A stretch of DNA of 64,000 nt from Paenibacillus sp. FSL M7-0420 (lineage in GTDB: Bacteria > Bacillota > Bacilli > Paenibacillales > Paenibacillaceae): positions 3,720,001 to 3,784,000 of the forward strand of contig NZ_JBBOCJ010000001.1 in assembly GCF_038002345.1 (NCBI RefSeq), in the 5' to 3' direction. Positions 18,339 through 26,998 of the stretch are shown in pieces. The translations under genes were made by a program, and so were the position numbers. How positions within the stretch are numbered: the first letter of the stretch is position 1; the number at the start of each line of letters is the position of its first letter. Under the pieces are notes generated by a model. That model was not told the origin of the DNA. It saw nothing but the letters and a program-made list of their open reading frames with translations, and did not search any database.

Positions 18339-19624
18339 TGAATAACGCACCTTATATGGAGCATCTGACCGGAACGCGTGCACCGAAGCTCTGGTACTCC
18401 AATATTAATTGGGAACAAGGAAAAGCCGCTCAAGAGCTTCGCTTACCCCATATTAACAATGCGTCCGGAGATCGGCTCGTATCGCAAATGGATCTCTACC
18501 AGATTTATTTGGCTGACCGGGAGGATCTTGTTCTCCTGAAAGAGACTCCGGACCCTGAATTCCTAGCTTATTTGGAAGAAGAAAAGATAGCACTACCATC
18601 AATCGCGATTGGCGCACGGTCTGAATATACGGGTAAGTTTCGCAACCGGATGGCTGTTCCTTACTTGATGGACGAGCAGGAGGAGCAGTTTCTCAAGGAA
18701 AACGGAGGGAGCTGGATCGGCCCGCCAGCCCGGTTGTCCGTGGAACTGAACAGCAAGATCGCAACGCGTAAATTATGCGAAGAAATCGGCTTTCCAGTCA
18801 GCGACGGCAGGATATGCGAAGGGCTTGACGCAATCCGCCGTACTTGCGCCGAGTTGGAGGGACGGCATCCTGGAGCCCGGCTGGTTGTAAAAACCGCTTA
18901 CGGTTCTTCCGGTAAAGCGCTGTTCCATATCCATCGAGGCCCGGATTTGGAGATGCTGCTGGGATATTTAGAGAGGCAGATCTCGCGGGGAGGCGGGCAA
19001 CCGGTTGTGACGGTGGAACGCTGGCATCAGGTCGAGCGCCATCTGACGGCACAACTCTGGCTGGGGGGAACAGATTGCGAGATCCTGGCTATGACCGAGC
19101 AGAGGATTACGGATGCAGGAGTGTACAGGGGGAGCCGTCTGCACCCGGACCTGCCTGAAGCCTTGATCGCGGCTTATACCGAACAGCTGCAACAGCTGGG
19201 TACATCTTTACATTCCCGGGGCTACGAGGGTTTCATCGGGGTAGACTCCATACTGGATGAAGACGGAACTTTAATACCGGTTATTGAGATCAACGCCCGT
19301 CTTACCATGGTCACGTATTTGCTGAAGATTCGCAAGCATTTGCTCGAACGCGGGTTTCCTAGAATGGAGACTCAATCCTATGATTTCAAGCTCCACCCTG
19401 GTGCCAAATTTGCAGAATTTTCCGACAAGGTGGCATCGATAAGGATCTCTGCCGGACAAGGCGGGGCATTCGTGTATGGTTTCCACCAGGATGGGGAATC
19501 GGCAGACCGTATCCGGCCTTGCAGGGTCTCGGCTCTGAGCTGGGGTGTGGACGATGAAGCTGAGAAGCTTGCCCGTCAAGGGCTGGAGGAAGCCATCATG
19601 GAATGGAGGGGAGCTGTCATATGA
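18338..19624 (+). CDS. ATP-grasp ligase (BtrJ/PvsA-like role)
   Basis: A 428-residue ATP-grasp enzyme. The ATP-binding lysine and glycine loop is VVKTAYGSSGK (~183), and the metal-binding end is GVDS followed by IEINARLT (~310-320). Such enzymes form amide or thioester bonds through an acyl-phosphate. Just upstream of a BtrK-type decarboxylase, and with spare carrier proteins in the operon, it fits a BtrJ-like amino-acid:carrier ligase. A PvsA-like ligase of siderophore pathways is the alternative. The start overlaps the asbF stop by one base, and GGAGGTGA precedes it. The substrate amino acid is not readable. Confidence 0.75.
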   Translation: MNNAPYMEHLTGTRAPKLWYSNINWEQGKAAQELRLPHINNASGDRLVSQMDLYQIYLADREDLVLLKETPDPEFLAYLEEEKIALPSIAIGARSEYTGKFRNRMAVPYLMDEQEEQFLKENGGSWIGPPARLSVELNSKIATRKLCEEIGFPVSDGRICEGLDAIRRTCAELEGRHPGARLVVKTAYGSSGKALFHIHRGPDLEMLLGYLERQISRGGGQPVVTVERWHQVERHLTAQLWLGGTDCEILAMTEQRITDAGVYRGSRLHPDLPEALIAAYTEQLQQLGTSLHSRGYEGFIGVDSILDEDGTLIPVIEINARLTMVTYLLKIRKHLLERGFPRMETQSYDFKLHPGAKFAEFSDKVASIRISAGQGGAFVYGFHQDGESADRIRPCRVSALSWGVDDEAEKLARQGLEEAIMEWRGAVI

Positions 19625-20892
19625 CTATGGCTTCACAACGACTGTCTAATCAGCAGGAGGAGGGCCAACCCTTTTGGCTGGAAGCAGTCGAGCCATTTGG
19701 ATCACCCGTTTATGTATATGACGAGGGAAAGCTGGCCTCCGATTATTTTTCGCTGCGGGACGCTTTACCCAAGGATGTGACGCTATATTATTCCATGAAA
19801 GTCAACCCCAATCCGGAGGTATGCCGTCTCATCAACGGCTGGGGTTCGCCGATCGAAATCGCATCGGTTGGGGAATATGAGCTTGCCCGCTCTAACGGGG
19901 TAAATCCGAACAGCATCGTGTTTACCGGACCGGGCAAAAGCGCGGACGAGATTCATCATGTGCTTCGCCATGGGATCTACGCGATTAATGCGGAGTCCAT
20001 CCCGGAGCTATTCGTCATTCACGATGAAGCTGTTGCGCTTGGTATGGCCGCTCCCGTTATGTTAAGGGTCAATTTGTCTACTGGAGCCAAAGGCTCGCGG
20101 ATGTCATCGGTCGGACTTGCCTCCCAGTTTGGCATCGACGACAGTGAAATTAATGTGGCGGTGCAAACCGCCATTACCCTTGAAGGGCTAGAGCTTATCG
20201 GATTGCATACGTACCAGGGCACGCAAAATTTTCACCTCGACTTTTATATGGAGAGTGTTCCGATGATGTTCGGTCTCACCCGGCAGGTGCGCAACCAATT
20301 CGGCCTGCAGCTTCGCTGCTTAGGGCTCGGCGGCGGTTTCGGCGTTCCCATGTTTGAAGGCGATGAGCCGTTTCCTGTCGAAGCTTTCGGGGCGTATCTT
20401 GCTGAAGAGTTAGAGCGCAACCGGGATCTGGGATTGGAAATGGTATTCGTAGAATCAGGGCGGCGAATTGCCGCAACGATGGGGATGTATGCGGTCAGAG
20501 TGCTGTACACCAAGCTCTCCAAAGGCAAAGCCTTCGCCATTGTCGATGGGGGAACCCACCATCGGGCTTTTTCCAGCCTGATGGGACGAAGCTTCAAGCA
20601 GCCTCTGCCGCTTCAGCTTTGGAAGGCGGGGGAGCGCAAGCTATACGAATCCGGTGAAGGAGAGGGGCGAGTCTCCTACAATGTTTGCGGTAAATTGTGC
20701 ACTCCCGCAGATGTGATGCAAGGCAGCGTCATGCTCCCGCCTCTAGAGCCGGGGGATTGGATCGCGTTTCCCCATATGGGGGCCTATGGCTTAACCTGTG
20801 GCAATGTTCATTTTCTGTCTCATGCTCTTCCGAAGGAAGTTATGCTTCGCCCTGACGGTACGTTAAATGATGTGAGCTGGCTATCCACCTAA
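19621..20892 (+). CDS. PLP-dependent decarboxylase of the BtrK/SbnH/PvsE type
   Basis: A 423-residue alanine-racemase-fold (group III) decarboxylase. The PLP lysine is in YYSMKVNPNPE (Lys ~60), the glycine loop is GLGGGFGVP, and VCGKLCTPAD carries the conserved active-site Cys. The phrases HTYQGTQN, VDGGTHHRAFSS and LCTPADVM look closer to BtrK (decarboxylates glutamyl-carrier protein), SbnH and PvsE than to lysine-forming LysA. It probably decarboxylates an amino acid bound to a carrier or ligated by the ATP-grasp enzyme, leaving an amine. The ATG at 19621 is chosen because GGAGGGG lies 9 bases upstream and it makes an ATGA overlap. Confidence 0.8.
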   Translation: MTMASQRLSNQQEEGQPFWLEAVEPFGSPVYVYDEGKLASDYFSLRDALPKDVTLYYSMKVNPNPEVCRLINGWGSPIEIASVGEYELARSNGVNPNSIVFTGPGKSADEIHHVLRHGIYAINAESIPELFVIHDEAVALGMAAPVMLRVNLSTGAKGSRMSSVGLASQFGIDDSEINVAVQTAITLEGLELIGLHTYQGTQNFHLDFYMESVPMMFGLTRQVRNQFGLQLRCLGLGGGFGVPMFEGDEPFPVEAFGAYLAEELERNRDLGLEMVFVESGRRIAATMGMYAVRVLYTKLSKGKAFAIVDGGTHHRAFSSLMGRSFKQPLPLQLWKAGERKLYESGEGEGRVSYNVCGKLCTPADVMQGSVMLPPLEPGDWIAFPHMGAYGLTCGNVHFLSHALPKEVMLRPDGTLNDVSWLST

Positions 20893-20922
20893 TAAGTGAG
20901 TTCATCATAGGGAGTTGACCAT

Positions 20923-21981
20923 ATGACGCCTACCCATCGGATTTTGCCTTATAATGACATATGGCTTGATTGTGTCAATAATAATTTGATGTCGATCCTC
21001 ATTAGTCATCATTCATCGTTCGAGAAGTTGCCGCTGACTTTTAAAACGCAGTACTGGAAAAAACTCATCCACCAGACATTCCCCGAAGACAATTTTGAAA
21101 GCTTGCTGCATCAAGGATTAATGCTGCCGAAGGTTCAATATGACACGGAACAGCTCTATCATTATCTTCGCTTTGAGGATCAGCTTCTTGAGCAATCGGA
21201 TATACCTTTGCTGGATGAGATGATTCAAGGCGCTTTAGACAAGAAGAAATATGTCTTTTTCGATGTGGACCGCTTTTTTTATTCCAGTGGAAGAGAAGCC
21301 GGGAAAATACATTTTATCCATCCGACCTTTATTCATGGGAAATGTGCGGGTGGGGATGCATACACAGTCATTGAAGATTGCTTATCTCCAGGGCGAATGC
21401 ACGATTATCAAACTCCGCTTGAAGTCATTATGGAATCTACCCGATATCTACTGACAAGCGGCAGAAAAGTCAGATTCATCATGGTTTCTGTGCATGAAGG
21501 ATCGATAAGGAATTTTAACCATGAATTTTCAGTCCAGGACTCGTTTATCTCAGAACTCAGAAACAATCTATTGGATGATAAAGTCGTTTTTCTGGAGCAA
21601 TATGGTCTTCATTATCAGTTGGGACTACAAGCGTTGACCGATTATGTAGAGGAATTCGAAGAACTTGTAGGTCATTTGAACGAAACCAGCATATTTGCCT
21701 TGAGAAGCAGTTCTTTTGCACAGAATCATAAGAAGAATAACAGGCTTTTTAAGCTACTGGAAGATCAATCGTCCCATACAAATCTCTATAAGAAGTTAGC
21801 AGAGCAAAGCATGGAACTAAGTCATTTATGGGAAATTTATCGAACGACAGTTATTAAAATGATCGTATCTAATCATGTTCATGATCAAGCTATCGTAAAA
21901 CTCGAAGAGATTGTGAAGAAAGAATATAACATGGTCCAGACGATGAAAATGGCAACTGAGGTTAGTAATCAATGCAATTGA
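20923..21981 (+). CDS. Third BtrH/AsbE-like putative acyltransferase, AT-rich
   Basis: A 352-residue protein I do not recognise by overall family, but its layout repeats that of the two other acyltransferases here. There is an early Cys (LDCVNNNLMSIL, Cys17), then a His region (HPTFIHG, ~133-138) and an Asp about 19 residues on (VIEDCLSPG, Asp152), followed by a helical C-terminal half. The base composition is visibly AT-richer than the rest of the operon, which suggests a different origin. GGGAG precedes the ATG, the gap to the decarboxylase is 30 bases, and the operon terminator follows directly, so it belongs to the operon. The role as an acyltransferase is inference. Confidence 0.5.
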   Translation: MTPTHRILPYNDIWLDCVNNNLMSILISHHSSFEKLPLTFKTQYWKKLIHQTFPEDNFESLLHQGLMLPKVQYDTEQLYHYLRFEDQLLEQSDIPLLDEMIQGALDKKKYVFFDVDRFFYSSGREAGKIHFIHPTFIHGKCAGGDAYTVIEDCLSPGRMHDYQTPLEVIMESTRYLLTSGRKVRFIMVSVHEGSIRNFNHEFSVQDSFISELRNNLLDDKVVFLEQYGLHYQLGLQALTDYVEEFEELVGHLNETSIFALRSSSFAQNHKKNNRLFKLLEDQSSHTNLYKKLAEQSMELSHLWEIYRTTVIKMIVSNHVHDQAIVKLEEIVKKEYNMVQTMKMATEVSNQCN

Positions 21982-22004
21982 GATGATCTAAATGATAACT
22001 AATG

Positions 22005-22032
22005 AAAAAACGCCTTTTAGGGCGTTTTTTTT
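22005..22032 (+). terminator. Terminator of the biosynthetic operon
   Basis: AAAAAACGCC (22005-22014), six-base loop, GGCGTTTTTT (22021-22030) with T continuing. It marks the 3' end of the 14-gene operon. Confidence 0.9.
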
Positions 22033-22248
22033 ATTGGAGAAGGTGTTTAATTTCTATACATACATATGTACAAAATACGGGTTTTGTGAAGAAGTAGTGA
22101 AATCAATATTCATTAAAGAATGTTCTTCAATCCAAATTCAGAAATTCTTAAGAATTTCCCTCTAAAGTTCTTCAGAGTTTATCTCTATTATGGATACATT
22201 GATTTTCATTATTTCATTATAATGATGATTCATTTAGGAGTTGAGCGT

Positions 22249-22634
22249 TTGAAGCTTATGAAACCATCCACCAAATCAGCTTATTTATCTTTGCTCTGGC
22301 TTGCTGCGATTCCAAGCTTGAATATTTTCTATGGTATTCTGAACCGGCCTGGTGATCATGTGTCTAGTCTTGCTGTAGCCCTGGATTCCATGATTCCTTT
22401 TGTACCAGCGTTTATCATTCCATATATTCTGTGGTATCCATTCATTACAGGTGCTTTACAGGTGCTTTGATTACACTTGCTTTTATTGACAGAAAAACTT
22501 ATTTTCAGACACTGATTACACTTTGCTGCGGATTGGTGATTTCTTACATTTTCTTTTCATTGTTTCAGACTGGAATTGACCGACCGGATCTTCAGGGTCT
22601 CACCAACAAGTTGGTGAGGTATAATGAGTTATAA
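22249..22634 (+). pseudogene. Broken PAP2-family membrane phosphatase gene
   Basis: The conserved membrane sequence of PAP2 proteins (LLWLAAIPSLNIFYG, then PAFIIPYILWYPF) reads in one frame. It then stops because of an 11-bp tandem duplication (ACAGGTGCTTT at 22447-22457 and 22458-22468). Removing one copy restores YPFITGALITLAFIDRKTY and the frame continues to 22634. Even then the gene stops after about 130 codons, before the catalytic C-terminal half expected of a ~220-residue protein. So it carries both a frameshift and a 3' loss. TAGGAG lies before a TTG at 22249, which may have been the original start. Confidence 0.75.
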
Positions 22635-22673
22635 TAAATACTTGAACAAACCTAACTACACATTGGAGGATCA

Positions 22674-23255
22674 ATGAAGATGAGAAAACTCGTTCTATTT
22701 CTGCATTCATCGCTTGACGGTTTTGTTGAAGGGCCGAACGGCCCCATGGATATTAGCTGGGTTGCCTATGATGCTGATCTGGAGAGACACGCAAGAGAAA
22801 TTCTGAGTACAGCGGACACGGTTCTTTGGGGACGTGGAACTTATCAGATGATGCACAGTTATTGGCCTTCCGTGCCAGCAGATCCCTCCGCTTCCCAACA
22901 TGAACGGGATCATGCGGAATGGATTGAGAAGACAGCCAAAGTTGTCTTTTCCACAACCCTGGAGAACGTCGAATGGAATAATTCCAGACTGGTCAAATCA
23001 GACGTCGAGGAAGAGATCAAGCGCCTCAAACAGCAGCCAGGCCAGGATATCGTTATCCTCGGCAGTCCCCGGTTCGCCCATACTCTTATGCAGCTTGGTC
23101 TAATCGATGAGTACAAAATTACGGTCTCTCCCGTCCTGATTGGCAGCGGGCTGCCGTTATTCCAAGGGTTTCAGGAGAAGACTAATCTAAAGCTTATCGA
23201 GAACAAAACATTTGATTCTGGAGCGATAGGCCTCGTATACCAGACCGTTAGATGA
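22674..23255 (+). CDS. Dihydrofolate-reductase-family protein (RibD C-terminal type)
   Basis: A 193-residue soluble protein of the YyaP/RibD-C branch of the DHFR fold: FLHSSLDGFVEGPNG at the N-terminus, DTVLWGRGTYQMM and IVILGSPRFAHTL. These proteins are predicted NADPH-binding reductases of unknown substrate, not the housekeeping DHFR. GGAGG lies just before the ATG at 22674. No obvious operon partners. Confidence 0.85.
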   Translation: MKMRKLVLFLHSSLDGFVEGPNGPMDISWVAYDADLERHAREILSTADTVLWGRGTYQMMHSYWPSVPADPSASQHERDHAEWIEKTAKVVFSTTLENVEWNNSRLVKSDVEEEIKRLKQQPGQDIVILGSPRFAHTLMQLGLIDEYKITVSPVLIGSGLPLFQGFQEKTNLKLIENKTFDSGAIGLVYQTVR

Positions 23256-23268
23256 TCTAGTCACTTAT

Positions 23269-23373
23269 ATGGCTGCTTTTAAGCGCATGGGCCTGGGGGC
23301 CTTCGGAGCCGGCTTGTTCGGGTCGGTCCTGTTATCCGGGTTAGGCTTCCTGCTGGTGAAGGTCTTGGTATGA
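23269..23373 (+). pseudogene. 34-codon hydrophobic ORF, possible gene remnant
   Basis: A short ORF encodes a Gly/Leu/Phe-rich peptide (MAAFKRMGLGAFGAG, then one hydrophobic stretch). It has no ribosome binding site and starts 13 bases after the DHFR-family stop. It looks like the tail of a lost membrane protein. Low confidence that it is translated. Confidence 0.25.
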
Positions 23374-23411
23374 CTTTCAATTCATATCTATTTGGTTTAA
23401 CCCAGACAAAA

Positions 23412-23442
23412 CAAAAAAATCAACCCGCATCCACGGGCTGAT
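23412..23442 (-). terminator. Terminator for the hybrid histidine kinase gene
   Basis: On the minus strand, ATCAGCCCG and CGGGTTGAT arms (one internal mismatch) enclose a six-base loop and are followed by a run of seven T. Confidence 0.75.
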
Positions 23443-23493
23443 CATCATCTCAACATTTCAATATACTGTTATATATTCATTAATGATTTACCT

Positions 23494-26193
23494 TCATTTA
23501 TCAGTTATCAACATCTGCATAAGCGCCAGCAACTGATCCATATTGATCGGCTTGCTTAGATACTCCGTAGCTCCAGCCATAATTACACGTTCCCGGTCTT
23601 CTTGCATGGCTTTGGCAGTCAAAGCAATAATCGGTACATCCTGATGGCCGTGCAGCTCCTTGATCTGCTTAATGGTCTCATAGCCGTTCATGACGGGCAT
23701 CATGATATCCATAAGGATGAGATCAAACGATGCGGAGTTCTGCAATGCCTTCAGCGCATCTTCTCCATTGTGTGCTGCCGTGATGTCCAGTCCTTTTTGA
23801 GACAGGATTGTGGTTAACGCATATAAGTTACGTTCATCATCGTCAACCAGCAGCACTCTTTTGGAAAATAAAGGATTATGATTGTCTTGAGTCTCTATAT
23901 CATCAATAGATTTATCCAAATCGACAGAAGTATATACTTCTGCGGTAACCTGCTCATCCTTCTTCTGCTCTTGATGCACCGGGAGATACACACTGAATGT
24001 ACTGCCCGCCCCTTCTGCACTCACTAGCTTAAGCTGGCCGCCAAGCAGCTCTGTAAGCTCTTTGGAGATCGATAATCCTAAGCCGGTTCCTCCGTATTTA
24101 CGCTCCGTATCACCTTCCGCCTGCTGAAAGGCGTTAAAAATAAGACCCTGTTTGTTCTTGGCAATGCCGATGCCGGTATCAGTCACACTGAAAACAATGC
24201 AAGGCCCTGCAGCAATCCCTTGCAGCTCCAGAAGCTCTTCAGCCGATACCATGCGTATTTCCAGAGTTACCGTGCCTTGAGCTGTGAATTTGAACGCATT
24301 GGATAACAGATTTATGATGATCTGTCTTAAGCGGTGAGGGTCCGTGTATAGGATATCCGGCAGTTCGTCGCTTAATTTCACCTGCAACGGAATGCTTTTC
24401 TTCTGGGACAGTTGGCCAAAATGAAGGGATGCTGACTCCGGAATTTCGGATATATTCACTTCTTCCATGGTAATGTCCATCTTCCCGGCCTCGACCTTGG
24501 ACAAATCCAGAATGTCATTGATCAGTGCCAGCAGATCCTGACCCGACGAATGAATCGCTTGGGTAAATTCAAGCTCCTCTGCATTCAGTGAGCCCGATGG
24601 ATTCTCCATCAGGAATTCGGAGAGCAGCATAATCCCGTTCAGAGGCGTCCGCAATTCATGCGACATATTGGCCAGAAACTCCGATTTGTATTGTGTGCTC
24701 CGCTTCAGCATTTCGGCATATTGGGTCAGCTCCTCACGCGCATCTTGGGCTTCCCGGCTCTTTTGCTCGGCGATCGCATTCTGATCTTCCAGCTTCTTGT
24801 TGGTGATCAGCAGGGATTCGGCCTGAATATGCAATTCTTCGGATTGCGTCTGCAGCTCTTCTGAATACACTTGCAGTTCCTCATTCTGACGTTGGGACTC
24901 TTCCAGTAACCGGTCAATTCTCATGCTGCTGACGGTACTGACAATGGCGGCTCCGAATTGTGCGGCGACCGACTCCAAAAACGTGATATTCGCTAAGGTC
25001 AGCGGCGCAAAAGAGGCAATCTCTACGACCGCCACCACTTCTCCCAGAAAACTCACCGGCAGCAGCAGCAGATGCTGCGGTGAAGAGGCCCCCAAGCCGG
25101 ATCGGATATGAATATAATTCTCCGGGAGCGGAGCAATATTCAGGGTGTGCCCTTCTTTGGCACATTGTCCGATGAGACCTTCCCCATAGAGAATCCTCTC
25201 CTGCTCCGTATCCACGTTGCTCCCTGCAAACACCGCAGACCGGGTCAGGTAATCCTCCCCGCATTCCTGAGAACGGATATACAGCGTGCCATAGGGATAA
25301 CCGATCATTTCTGCCGTCTTGCTGAGGAAGATATCCCCCAGCTTCGCAATTGTGGTAACACCCTGATACCCTTCCATCAAGCCATTGGCCCGCTCTTGGA
25401 ACCATTCACGCTCCTGCTGGCTGTTCAGCAGCTGGTTCGTCGCATGACCGAGATCGCTGACTTCATCATTAGTGGTCATCGTCAGACGGGTATTCAGATC
25501 CCCGGTGCGGACAAGAGCCGTTAAGGTCCCGGTAATTTTCCGCACAGTCGCCGAGATAGAATGAGCTATGATCCAGGAGGCAGATATTCCTGCTGCGGCG
25601 ATCAGGAACCAGACGATATACAAGATTTGCAGCAGAAATTGGTTGCGATCCGCTTGCTTATCTATCAGCAGGTTAGTATTCTCATTCATCGTCACCCGAT
25701 ACCCGCTGATTTGGCTGCGAATCCGGTCCATCTGGTCTATGCCTGCATCCGTATTGAAGATTTTTAGGATCTGCGCATCCTGCCCCTCTTTTTTGAGCTG
25801 AATGACCGGGTCTCCGGTGGCCGCAATCCATCGATCTACATTCTCCTTAATACTGTGCAGGCGGTTAAGCTGAAGGGCCCCGGCATTCGTTAGCGCAGCC
25901 AGTTGGTCGTAATTGCTGTCCAGGGAAGCCTGTCCCTGCCGGTAAGGCGCCAGATATTTGTCTTGCCCGGTGATAACATACCCCCGCTGTCCCGTCTCCA
26001 TGTCCAGTATATTTTTTTCAAGCTGATTCGTTAAATTGGTCATTTCCCGGTCTTGTTGGGTAATGGAGTTAGTCGCTTGCTGTAAGGAATGAATGCGTCC
26101 GTGCACTACAATTACAAACGCCAGTAAGGCGGAAACAATGAGTACAGTGATAGATAATATCTTAAGTTGAACGGTAAAACGAATTCTCCGCAC
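23494..26193 (-). CDS. CHASE3-HAMP-GAF hybrid sensor histidine kinase/response regulator
   Basis: An 899-residue membrane sensor. A first membrane segment (~10-30), an extracytoplasmic CHASE3-type helical sensor (METGQRGYVITG) and a second membrane segment (~190-212) are followed by HAMP, GAF (~280-420), a coiled coil of repeated EELQ/SEEL, and HisKA with NMSHELRTPLNG (His ~512). The ATPase domain carries DTGIGI and GGTGLGLSISKEL, and a C-terminal receiver has phospho-acceptor Asp ~829 (LMDIMMP). No output domain is attached and no partner regulator is adjacent, so phosphoryl transfer to a distant protein is likely. The signal is unknown. Confidence 0.9.
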   Translation of the reverse strand: MRRIRFTVQLKILSITVLIVSALLAFVIVVHGRIHSLQQATNSITQQDREMTNLTNQLEKNILDMETGQRGYVITGQDKYLAPYRQGQASLDSNYDQLAALTNAGALQLNRLHSIKENVDRWIAATGDPVIQLKKEGQDAQILKIFNTDAGIDQMDRIRSQISGYRVTMNENTNLLIDKQADRNQFLLQILYIVWFLIAAAGISASWIIAHSISATVRKITGTLTALVRTGDLNTRLTMTTNDEVSDLGHATNQLLNSQQEREWFQERANGLMEGYQGVTTIAKLGDIFLSKTAEMIGYPYGTLYIRSQECGEDYLTRSAVFAGSNVDTEQERILYGEGLIGQCAKEGHTLNIAPLPENYIHIRSGLGASSPQHLLLLPVSFLGEVVAVVEIASFAPLTLANITFLESVAAQFGAAIVSTVSSMRIDRLLEESQRQNEELQVYSEELQTQSEELHIQAESLLITNKKLEDQNAIAEQKSREAQDAREELTQYAEMLKRSTQYKSEFLANMSHELRTPLNGIMLLSEFLMENPSGSLNAEELEFTQAIHSSGQDLLALINDILDLSKVEAGKMDITMEEVNISEIPESASLHFGQLSQKKSIPLQVKLSDELPDILYTDPHRLRQIIINLLSNAFKFTAQGTVTLEIRMVSAEELLELQGIAAGPCIVFSVTDTGIGIAKNKQGLIFNAFQQAEGDTERKYGGTGLGLSISKELTELLGGQLKLVSAEGAGSTFSVYLPVHQEQKKDEQVTAEVYTSVDLDKSIDDIETQDNHNPLFSKRVLLVDDDERNLYALTTILSQKGLDITAAHNGEDALKALQNSASFDLILMDIMMPVMNGYETIKQIKELHGHQDVPIIALTAKAMQEDRERVIMAGATEYLSKPINMDQLLALMQMLITDK

Positions 26194-26357
26194 AAATAAC
26201 CTCCGCTCTGTCTGCTCTATGGATGGATAGAATCCTATTCTACACGTTTATCAGAAGTTAATATAGCTTTATTGTCATAGATGCGAAGGTTTAATGTCTC
26301 TATCTGCAGCTGGTGTGATTGTCCTGCCCTGCAGCATAGATCCATAACAAACAGCTA

Positions 26358-26382
26358 GAGCCTCTAGAAGTTCTAGAGGCTC
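26358..26382 (-). terminator. Hairpin downstream of the NlpC/P60 gene
   Basis: Perfect 10-bp stem GAGCCTCTAG/CTAGAGGCTC with a five-base loop, 19 bases past the stop codon. There is no clear T run, so termination efficiency is uncertain. Confidence 0.5.
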
Positions 26383-26400
26383 GTAGTAGTATTACTATAT

Positions 26401-26874
26401 TTAGTTGCCAGTCATCTTCTGATACATACTCTCCGAAACAGTTCTTCTGGCGGTTACGTATCTATCCTTGTAGTAGCTCGAAGACAGCTTGGTGATGGTT
26501 ACTCCATTATTGCTTGAGGAATGTGCAAATTTGTTGTCGCCCACATAGATGCCTGCATGCGAGATGCCGTTGCCTCCGGTGTCGAAAAAGACAAGATCTC
26601 CCGGACGTAGATCGGACTTGGCTACATATTCGCCTGCACTTGCCTGCGACTTGGATGTTCTCGGAAGATCTAAGTTGAACTTGCCAAATATGTATATTAT
26701 AAATCCGGAACAGTCAAACCCTTCAGATGCCTTGGTGCCCCCCCATTTATATGGAGTTCCCATAACCTCATTAACCTCTTGGTCAAGCCTGGAGCTGTCA
26801 TCCGCAGATGCTCTTTCAGATCCAAACGATAGCAATAGTACAATCCCCAGTAGCCACACGATCCCTTTCTTCAA
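26401..26874 (-). CDS. Secreted NlpC/P60 cell-wall endopeptidase
   Basis: A 157-residue exported protein: signal peptide at ~1-24, then a single NlpC/P60 domain. The catalytic residues read as Cys55 (GFDCSGF), His106 (SHAGIYVG) and His118 (KFAHSS). Such enzymes cut gamma-D-glutamyl-diamino-acid bonds in peptidoglycan stem peptides. It has no LysM or SH3 binding domain, so it is the minimal form of the family. Monocistronic by position. Confidence 0.9.
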   Translation of the reverse strand: MKKGIVWLLGIVLLLSFGSERASADDSSRLDQEVNEVMGTPYKWGGTKASEGFDCSGFIIYIFGKFNLDLPRTSKSQASAGEYVAKSDLRPGDLVFFDTGGNGISHAGIYVGDNKFAHSSSNNGVTITKLSSSYYKDRYVTARRTVSESMYQKMTGN

Positions 26875-26998
26875 AAAGAACTCAGTCTCCTTTCTTGCCG
26901 GCTAATGCTGCCTGACATATATTAATTTTTTGTAACTATTATGAATGATAGTGTAATAATCTCCGTTCGTCAACCCCTTCGGCGCTTTTTGAAAGAGT

